From Oidiodendron maius Zn (lineage: Eukaryota > Ascomycota > Leotiomycetes > Myxotrichaceae), in contig KN832872.1 of assembly GCA_000827325.1 (NCBI GenBank), positions 2,342,096-2,406,095 on the forward strand: a stretch of 64,000 bases of DNA. The letters run 5' to 3'. The notes below the pieces were generated by a model. It ran no database searches and had not been told where the DNA came from. It saw nothing but the letters and a program-made list of their open reading frames with translations. Positions 56,687 through 64,000 of this stretch are shown here, piece after piece. The position numbers and the translations under genes are program-made. Each line of letters opens with the position of its first letter. Within the stretch, counting starts at the first letter, position 1.

Positions 56687-59600
56687 ATGGCAGCAACTCT
56701 CCAGTACAAGGCAGAGGACTACACTGTCGGGTGGATATGCGCCCTGACGACCGAGTTAACTGCTGCCCGGTCTATGCTGGATGAGCTCCATGACAACGGC
56801 AGACAGTTGCCTCAGGATACAAGTGACAAAAATAATTACGTCCGTGGCCAAATCCATGGACATAACATTGTCATTGCACGCTCAGGTGCCGGCACGACCT
56901 CTGCTGCTGTAGCTGCGACCCATATGCTGCACACCTATCCTAACATCAGATTCGGGCTACTTGTTGGAATAGCTGGAGGAGCACCACGTGGAGATGAACA
57001 TGATATCCGTCTTGGCGACATTGTTATTGGAATGCCGACAAAGCACCATGGGGGTGTCGTTCAGGTCGATTTTGGAACGCAGATAGGGGAAGGAGTGGAC
57101 GGGTTCAAAATTACCGGGCAACTTGGGAAGCCTCCTCGCGAACTGGCCAATGCTGTGGAAATGCTACGATCGAACCACGACTTTGACAGGCCTAAACTCC
57201 AGGATTACATTTCTCCGACAACGCTCAGGAAGAAGTATCCGCAGTTGGTAAGGCAATATTGTTATTCGACCGAGTTCAAAGACAACTTGTTTGAGGCTAC
57301 TTACCCACACCAAGATGAGGAGGACAAGATTTGTACTAAGTGTGACGAGAAGCGGGTCGAAAAGAGAGCTAAAAGGCTAACACCAGACGACAATATTGAC
57401 ACTTCACCGAGGCTGCACTATGGAAACATCGCCTCCGCGAACCGTGTAATGAGATATGCCAAAGCGCGGGATGAGATTGCAAAAGCACACGACATTTTGT
57501 GTTTTGAGGAGGAAGCAGCTGGTCTAGCAGATGATTTCCAGTGTATTGTTGTCAGAGGAATTTGCGATTATGCAGACTCGCACAAGAACAAGAAATGGCA
57601 AAACTATGCTGCTTTGGTTGCGGCTGCATATGCGAAAGAGCTTCTCTCGGTGATTCCTGAGACTCTGGTAAAGGGAATGGTAGCCATCAAGCCAAGTGAG
57701 TGGTTTTATATTCAGACGCTCGTTACTCTCTTAGAATCTATAGATTTATTGTATATTGTACTCTACCCTGTTTTAATATCTATTGTCTAACACCTTCTAG
57801 CCCCTATATCCAATGTTCCTTTCCCGAGAAATCCTAACTTCGTTGGTCGCCAATCTCTTCTGAATAGCATTGATAAGATGCTATTTTCCAAGTACTGCCC
57901 ATGTGTTTCGATTTTTGGCCTTGGTGGCGTTGGCAAGACCCAGATCGTCCTTGAGTATATATATAGGCATCAGGCAGCACATCCTGATTGCGCAGTCTTC
58001 TGGGTCCCAGCTCTTAGCGCTGCGACCTTCGACCAAGCTTATAAAAAGATTGCAGAGATTTTGAAGATATCTCAGATGAGAGATAAGGGAATTGATTTCA
58101 AACAACTCGTAAAGGACAAGCTTAGCGACGAGGGCTTTGGGAAGTGGCTTCTTGTCGTTGATAATGCAGACAGTACGGATGTCCTTCTGCAAACTCCCCA
58201 AGACGGATCTTCTCTTATGCCATTAAAGGACTATCTACCAAAGAGTAGTAACGGTTCTATTATATTTACAACCAGGACTCGAAAGGCCGCCGGAGACTAC
58301 TCGCTTGGGGCTATTCTTGAGGCAATAGAGATGGACAAAGCTGAAGCGGGCAAACTATTTGAGAGTTATCTAGCTCCAAAGCAGATTCTTGAAGAAGACT
58401 CTAAAGCCATTGCTCAGTTACTTGAACATCTCACCTGTCTCCCACTTGCAATTAGACAGGCTGCAGCGTTTATTCAGAAGAATGACGTCTCTGTCTCAAA
58501 ATATTTATCTTTATACGAAAAGAGTGAGCAAAGCATGGTCGATATTCTAAGCGAAGATTTTCAAGATCCTACTCGTTATTCAGATATGAAAAATCCAGTT
58601 GCGGCTACATGGCTGGTATCTTTTAAGCAGATAAGGCATGAGGATCCCCAGGCGGCGAATTACTTGTCATTTATGTCTACTCTTCTTAGAGAGAATATCC
58701 CTCAATCTCTTTTACCAACAGGAGAATCTGATCTTGAGCAGACAAAAGCGATTGGTACATTGACGGCATATTCATTCTTGACTCATCGAAAAGGAGAGGA
58801 AGCGTTTGATGTTCATCGACTTGTTTATTTAGCGACCCGCAACTGGCTACGGAGAGAGAGTAAGCTATCGTTCTGGACTGATAATGCACTCAGGAGATTA
58901 GTGGAGGTTATCCCGGCAGGTGGACATCTTAATCGGGAGATCTGGACACAATATCTGCCTCATGGAGTTTATGTTGCAGATAAGAACGAGATCTCTAGAG
59001 ACGGTGAAAATTTAATGATAATGCTGATGGACCGAATAGGTCTGTGCCAGTCAAGTCTTGGCCAGTATGCTGGAGCGGAGAAGTTCCACCGGAGGGCATT
59101 AGCTCTTAGGGAGGAGATGTTAGGGAGTGAACATCCAGACACGCTGATGAGTATGAACGAAGTGGGGTTTGCGTTAAGCAACCAGGGGAAGTATACTGAG
59201 GCAGAAGAAATACACCAAGAAACATTAGCATTAAAGGAGAAGGTATTAGGGAAGGAGCATCCAGAGACACTAACAAGTATGAATAATATTGGATATGTAT
59301 TAAGTAAGCAGTGGAAGTATATAGAGGCAGAGGAGATATACCGGAAGACATTAACTTTAAGAGAGAAGGTATTAGGGAAGGAGCATCCACATACACTATC
59401 AAGTATGAATAATATTGGGGATATTTTAAGTGAGCAGGAGAAGTATATAGAGGCAGAGGAGATATACCGGGAGATATTAACTTTAAGAGAGAAGATACTA
59501 GGGAAGGAGTATCCAAGCACACTAATAAGTATGGAGAGTATTGGATATATATTAAGTAAGAAGGGGAAGTACATAGAAGCAGAGGAGATATGCCGGGAGA

Positions 59601-60109
59601 CATTAGCTTTGAGAGAGCAGGTGCTAGGGAAGGAGCATCCAGATACACTAACGAGTATGAATGCTATTGGGGTTGTATTAGGCCAACAGGGGAAGAACAT
59701 AGAGGCAGAGGAGATACACTGGGAGACATTAGCTTTGAGAGAACAGGTGCTAGGGAAGGAGCATCCAGATACGCAAACAAGTATGGATAATATTGGATAT
59801 ACATTAAGTGAGCAGGGGAAGTATAGAGTGGCAGAGGAGATATACCGGGAGACAATAGCTTTGAGAGAGAAGGTGCTAGGGAAGGAGCATCCAAGGACAC
59901 TGACAAGTATGAATAGTATTGGGCATGTATTAAGTGAGCAGGGGAAGTACAGAGAGGCAGAGGAGATATACCGGGAGACAATAGCTTTGAGAGAGAAGGT
60001 GTTGGGGAAGGAGCATCCAAGGACACTGACAAGTATGAATAGGATTGGGCATATATTAAGTAAGCAGGGGAAGTACGCTGAGGCAAGGAGGTACTCTGGG
60101 AGACGCTGA
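56687..60109 (+). CDS. NLR-like receptor: PNP_UDP, NB-ARC and TPR domains
   Basis: A signal-transducing STAND ATPase of 1,105 residues, the fungal counterpart of NLR immune receptors. Exon 1 56687-57695; 105-bp intron (57696-57800); exon 2 57801-60109. Residues about 10-330 are a nucleoside-phosphorylase-like domain (VGWICALTTELTAA, GLLVGIAGGAPRG, CIVVRGICDYADSHKNKKWQ). The junction gives PISNVPFPRNPNFVGRQ and then the NB-ARC domain: P-loop FGLGGVGKT, Walker B WLLVVDNAD, TTRTRKAA and CLPLAIRQAAAF. From residue about 770 come eight near-identical 42-residue TPR units. The frame ends at RRYSGRR because one base is missing near 60088; the next frame encodes a ninth unit to 60209. The PNP domain is expected to be the effector and the TPRs the sensor; the ligand is unknown. 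Confidence 0.92.
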
Positions 60110-60209
60110 CCTTGATGGAGAAGGTGTTAGGGAAGGAACATCCACATACACGAATAAGTCGAGAGTGCCTTGCAGACGTATTAAGTCAACAAGGCAACTT
60201 TGTCTAGGC
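59101..60209 (+). repeat. Tandem 126-bp TPR-coding repeats
   Basis: Eight in-frame units plus a ninth out of frame. Each carries a block like GGGAAGGAGCATCCA and a 42-residue TPR. The units starting near 59857 and 59983 are nearly identical over their full length, indicating recent duplication or gene conversion. Confidence 0.9.
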
Positions 60210-61321
60210 CGAATCAGAGCAGACAGAGATATCGCTGGAATGATACGTAATTATGATTTATCAAGTTGTCCCTATATCAAGCTATTACAACAGAATATTG
60301 CGTAAAATATATATAGTATTATCGAGTGTCATAGTTGTAATTTAAGTACTATTAAATATATTGTCTTAAGTGAGTAGGCAGTGGTGGTCCATGCTCTATA
60401 TCGAAGACCTGTCGCTACATAGGACAAACGGTCCACATGTTACTGCCAAACTCATTAAACAAGTGAATAAGAGACTTATTCCCACCCCTAGCCGCAAGGA
60501 AACTATGAATGTCGACTAGACATAAGGGGTTGAAGAAAAACCCTTCGGCCTTCAAGGTTGACTTAGATTTAAAACCGCATTATCAGCGTGTGATGGCATT
60601 CAACGACGCTGGGCTGACTTTAGCAAAACCCTTTTTGGATGTCTCACAGAAAATGCAACGCTCCTCTCAACACGATTTGCCTCGACCCCAGTCTCTGACA
60701 TGTTTAGCGGCTTAGCAATTGAATGTATGAACTGGAAACACAACAGTGTCGATACACTCTCCAAAGTAAAATAGACAGAAGCTAAGCGCTGTCGTGGCCC
60801 TAGCATGTATGGTTCTACCCAGATGTACTCCGCACAGACTGGTTGTATAGGCTGGCCAATCCCTTCAGGGAGCCCACAGCGACGTATGAATTGCCAACTC
60901 GGCGCCCATACTGCTGATCAATTCAGAACATTATCTAGGGTGTTTATCCGTGTGCGCTAATAGCCTGATGGAACAAATTTCTAACGCGGTGTTATTGACG
61001 CGAGTTGGCGATAGTCATACCTCATACGATCTAAAGGGGCCACAACACAATCAAGCTATGATTATTTTGCTTATGGAAGGCTTCGGGCACCAAACACAGT
61101 TCTGGACCGTTGGGAAATACTTGGGTGATAGTTGTAACCTTAGTTGGGATTCATGCTACGATGTTTGCTCCAGCACTGTGGAGTTTTTGGTCACAATTTC
61201 CAACAAACAGCTTCGACGAGCTGTGGAAATGCAGAGCGTTTATGGTGTAGGACGATCTAAGGCTTACGTGTGATGCAAAACAATACGCCAACTAAAGGCG
61301 AGGCCAGAAGAGTCGCATACA
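60210..61321. other. Intergenic region, no gene recognised
   Basis: Convergent spacer. A 107-codon frame at 60950-61273 has no domain and is probably chance. Confidence 0.35.
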
Positions 61322-62359
61322 TCAAATTGGCACAACAATCTTAGTCCCACTGACACCAGCCTTCAACTTATCCAGCGCTGGATTCAACCCCACCAGACCG
61401 CCACCCTCAACCTGAATACTTGGGCTAGGAACGACTGAACCCGACTTCAGACCGTCCTGTAGCCATCCATGGAAGCACTGGAACATGTGATTGTCCCTCG
61501 CCACCGGGTCCATCGGTGGAAAATTGAACTTAATCTCGGTTTTATCGAGCGTTGGATGGTCAGCGGCCAGAACAGGTGAATGAGCAACCTTGGCGACTGC
61601 ATCGCCCTTTGTTTCTTTGAGCACGTCCAACGTTGGCTGCAGGGATCCATTGACGACGCAATGTGCGGTGTGTAAGTTGACGCCATCCTTATTCACCGCG
61701 TCGACGATCTGTGAGACGATATCGCTCTCTTTGTAGTCGAAGACGGCGTGCGCTCCGAGCTTCTTCAGGTACTCGTGGTGTTTGGGGCTGGCGGTGGCGT
61801 AGACGGTGAAGCCTAGGGACTTGGCGGATTGAATGGCAAAGGTTCCCACGCTGCTGGCACCGCCCCAAATCAATACTGCGTGCTTGTCCTGCGGGGTGTA
61901 CTTGGTGTCGAGCGGGATGCCAATTGTGGTCCAGGCGGTCAAGGCGGTCATGACGGCCAAGGGGAAGACAGCGCCTTCCTCGAACGAGAGGGAGTCTGGG
62001 AGCGCAATGACGCCTTCTGACTGGGCCAAGGCATATTTCTGGAAGGCACCGTGGTCTGGAGAGCCGTTTTGGTAGAAAGATGAAGCAAGTGCGATGACTC
62101 GGCTTCCGGGCGCGGGGGCCGTGTAGACTTTGGAGCCCACCTTGGCGACGATGCCAGAAGTATCGGCTCCGATAATGGCCGGATAAATTGGCACGGGAGG
62201 CATGCCGACATCGCGCTGATAATAGTCCACGGGGTTCAAGGCAACGGCCTTGACTTCGATGAGAACCTCATTTGGACCAGGCTCGGGCGTGGTGCGTTCT
62301 CCGACGGATAATGGACCGCCCTTCTGGGGGAGGATCGCGGCGAGGTGCTTTCCAGCCAT
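61322..62359 (-). CDS. Zinc-independent alcohol dehydrogenase / enoyl reductase-like (MDR superfamily)
   Basis: A single-exon 345-residue NADPH-dependent oxidoreductase of the quinone-oxidoreductase/trans-enoyl-reductase type found in many fungi. GroES-like domain with VLIEVKAVALNPVDYYQRD and YPAIIGADTSGIVAKVG; Rossmann domain with the nucleotide-binding motif VLIWGGASSVGTFAIQSAKS near residue 165; DHGAFQKYAL and FNPALDKL-like C-terminus complete the pattern. The structural-zinc cysteines are absent, as in this subgroup. Relatives act as stand-alone enoyl reductases in polyketide clusters, but no synthase is present in the window, so the role is open. Confidence 0.9.
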   Translation of the reverse strand: MAGKHLAAILPQKGGPLSVGERTTPEPGPNEVLIEVKAVALNPVDYYQRDVGMPPVPIYPAIIGADTSGIVAKVGSKVYTAPAPGSRVIALASSFYQNGSPDHGAFQKYALAQSEGVIALPDSLSFEEGAVFPLAVMTALTAWTTIGIPLDTKYTPQDKHAVLIWGGASSVGTFAIQSAKSLGFTVYATASPKHHEYLKKLGAHAVFDYKESDIVSQIVDAVNKDGVNLHTAHCVVNGSLQPTLDVLKETKGDAVAKVAHSPVLAADHPTLDKTEIKFNFPPMDPVARDNHMFQCFHGWLQDGLKSGSVVPSPSIQVEGGGLVGLNPALDKLKAGVSGTKIVVPI

Positions 62360-62991
62360 GGTGGATGTATGGGGGATTGCAGTAGCTTTCCCTTTGGTGA
62401 AGGAACGGGTCGGGTTGAGCAGACGTTATATACCGAATGCAGCCAAAGTGCCTAGTACATAACTACTCTGTTTTATATACTAGTTAGTCGGACTTTAGCA
62501 CCAGACCGATACGCTTGAGCCTAACTCCGGCGGTGGCTGTTGTGGTTGGCACAGGCGTTCCCTGGGTCTTAGAAATGGAGTACGATCTGTGGTTAGTGTT
62601 ATTGTGCAATACGAAAGTGGGTATAGTCTCGCCGTTAGCGCCAGGGGAAATTTAGTGCAGACAGCAACAGATACATCAAATTCCCCCTCCACCCTGACAA
62701 TGAACCTGGCATTGTTTTGCGTAGGTAGCACGCTTATCTGCGAATATCTCCATCGTGCTAGACCAAATCTGATATTTCGGCAGGTATCAATGGCAAAAGG
62801 CATAGAACTGGCTGCCTGAGTTCTAGTCCGACTTATACAGCCTCTGAGTTCTCGGTCAGTTCCTAGCCTAGATATAATTAGCAGATTTCTCAGATAAAAA
62901 GCTCCGCATGCTTATGCCAACTCCATCACCATTAACACCAGCCATCCGCAGTATATACCACGTAGAATCAATAATAAGAATTGCATGTCTA
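62360..62991. other. Intergenic region, no gene recognised
   Basis: Promoter of the oxidoreductase on the left; the HET remnant begins abruptly on the right. Confidence 0.35.
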
Positions 62992-63690
62992 TGAAAGAAA
63001 TGCAAGTCGTCCTGAAAGACAAGTACATAGCCGGCCTTTGGGGGAAGCACATTTTACATCACCTTACCTGGCATACGGCGATATCACCTGGGGGGGGACG
63101 AGGTATTTGACTGGGGGAAATCTTCAAGACCACCTTACTATCAAGCACCTTCGTGGTCATGGGCGTCAATCAACAGAGGTGTTGAAAACATGGTTAAATT
63201 TGATGCCAGACCTCTAGCTACTATTTTAGACCACTCTGTTCCTGCTGATGGCCCTTCCGAGTTCGGACGAGTGATAGATGGGTATATTTGAATTCGGGGC
63301 TAACTCAATCAGGTGACTTTTCGTGCCAGCGACAAAGTACTGAGGCGCAAGTGGGACGAGCTCTATATCGCACATCAAGTAGTCTTGAGGACGAAGTCTC
63401 CACGGCAAACAATTATACTTCCCACGCTACTGCCAGACATCTGGGTTCCGGTTCCAAGTGTAGTGGACGATGGAGTGGTATGCTATCCCATTCGAGACGC
63501 TATTGGTAGCCGGAGCTTTTATCTTTTACCCACTTGTGAGACTGAGTCTGGGTGGACTGGAATACTTTTGCAGCGTACAGAGTCAAAAGTGCTAGGTCAA
63601 TACCGACGCTTAGGAGCTTTCGTTGTGTTGAAAGAAGATGAGAAGTCATTCGCAGCATTTCAGTCGCATGTTCCTCGCCTCGATGACTAA
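62992..63690 (+). pseudogene. C-terminal remnant of a HET-domain gene
   Basis: Starts MKEMQVVLKDKYIAGLWGKH and continues to ILHHLTWHTAISPG, the block that follows the HET domain in many genes. A run of eight G (63090-63097) shifts the frame. The shifted frame reads DEVFDWGKSSRPPYYQAPSW then SWASI, the hallmark of HET C-termini. A second break at 63283-63312 precedes VTFRASDKVLRRKWDEL and the end QYRRLGAFVVLKEDE. The HET domain proper is missing from the left side. Two frame breaks and truncation make it a relic, unless the G run is an assembly error. Confidence 0.65.
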
Positions 63691-64000
63691 GACTACGAAG
63701 ACAGTGACGAGGGTGGATTCAGTATCACTATCATATAATAACCTGCGCCTTGTGGGTAATGATTATCGACATTCTATCGGCTAAATACGAAAATTTTCTC
63801 TTTTCGACTTAATCACAAACAACTTCTCTCCTATTACCGATAGTCAATTCCTCCGCTACTAACCCCTTTTCACCGTTTAGATGTGAACAAGATGGACTGT
63901 TTTAGAGAGGGTTTCTTTTCAATCAGATCTCATAATAGTAGTGTATATAGTTCTATGTCGAGCTTTTAAGGTTACGCGCGATATCGCAGAAACTAATCAT
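63691..64000. other. Right edge, no gene recognised
   Basis: 3' flank of the HET remnant; nothing supported up to the window end. Confidence 0.3.

Noticed and set aside
58969-60086. Long minus-strand repeated frames over the TPR array
   Set aside because: Antisense mirror of the tandem TPR units.
60950-61273. 107-codon plus-strand frame
   Set aside because: No domain, no signal peptide, no conserved motifs; convergent spacer.
63283-63312. Candidate intron in the HET 3' remnant
   Set aside because: Only 31 bp, below the usual fungal minimum, and the frame after it meets a stop.
1-64000. CRISPR arrays, operons, riboswitches and bacterial-style promoters
   Set aside because: The DNA is fungal nuclear; no spaced direct repeats of CRISPR type or bacterial signals were seen, even around the bacterial-like glycosidase.

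Overview
The window is nuclear DNA of a filamentous ascomycete (Pezizomycotina-type). The evidence is gene structure (many 46-110 bp GT-AG introns with CTAAC/CTGAC-like branch sites), fungus-only families (Zn2Cys6 regulators, HET proteins, DUF6594, 2EXR, CBM1, CBM18-chitin deacetylase, a PNP/NB-ARC/TPR receptor) and a Fot1/pogo transposon scarred by C-to-T/G-to-A transitions as produced by repeat-induced point mutation (RIP). Species cannot be fixed from sequence alone. No tRNA, rRNA or CRISPR array was found. Exon borders were derived by hand from splice signals and reading frames.

Layout. 1-12 kb: a metabolic-cluster-like group: S15/CocE-type hydrolase (cut by the window edge), FAD monooxygenase, DHA2 efflux pump, cupin, Zn2Cys6 activator and a DHA1 transporter that carries two frameshifts. 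13-15.4 kb: a seven-exon CorA-like membrane protein. 15.4-18 kb: remnant DNA with a HET fragment. 18.2-21.3 kb: the only clear housekeeping gene, cysteinyl-tRNA synthetase, with nine exons, a 5-nt microexon, a GC-AG intron and an upstream in-frame start that adds a mitochondrial-type presequence. 21.8-31 kb: an intact HET gene, a MITE-like insertion, a DUF6594 membrane protein, an ankyrin pseudogene, a damaged CorA-like gene and a HET 5' fragment. 31.3-32.6 kb: a putative regulator with half a zinc cluster. 33.5-35.4 kb: the RIP-degraded Fot1/pogo element.

35.9-47 kb is a carbohydrate-active island: a small secreted protein built of tandem CBM1-like modules, a GH43 enzyme with C-terminal CBM1, an intronless GC-rich glycosidase with F5/8C and ricin-type lectin domains that looks bacterial, and a chitin deacetylase with CBM18 and a GPI-type tail. 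These would act outside the cell on plant-type polysaccharide and chitin. 48-54.5 kb: a small membrane protein, a SnoaL-like fragment, a type II membrane glycosyltransferase and a 2EXR protein. 55-64 kb: a decayed family-of-unknown-function gene, a large NLR-like receptor with a homogenised TPR array, an enoyl-reductase-like oxidoreductase and a HET 3' remnant.

The overall picture is an accessory, fast-evolving region: self/non-self recognition genes in every stage of decay, transposon remnants, secreted carbohydrate enzymes and one probable horizontal acquisition, interrupted by one conserved core gene.
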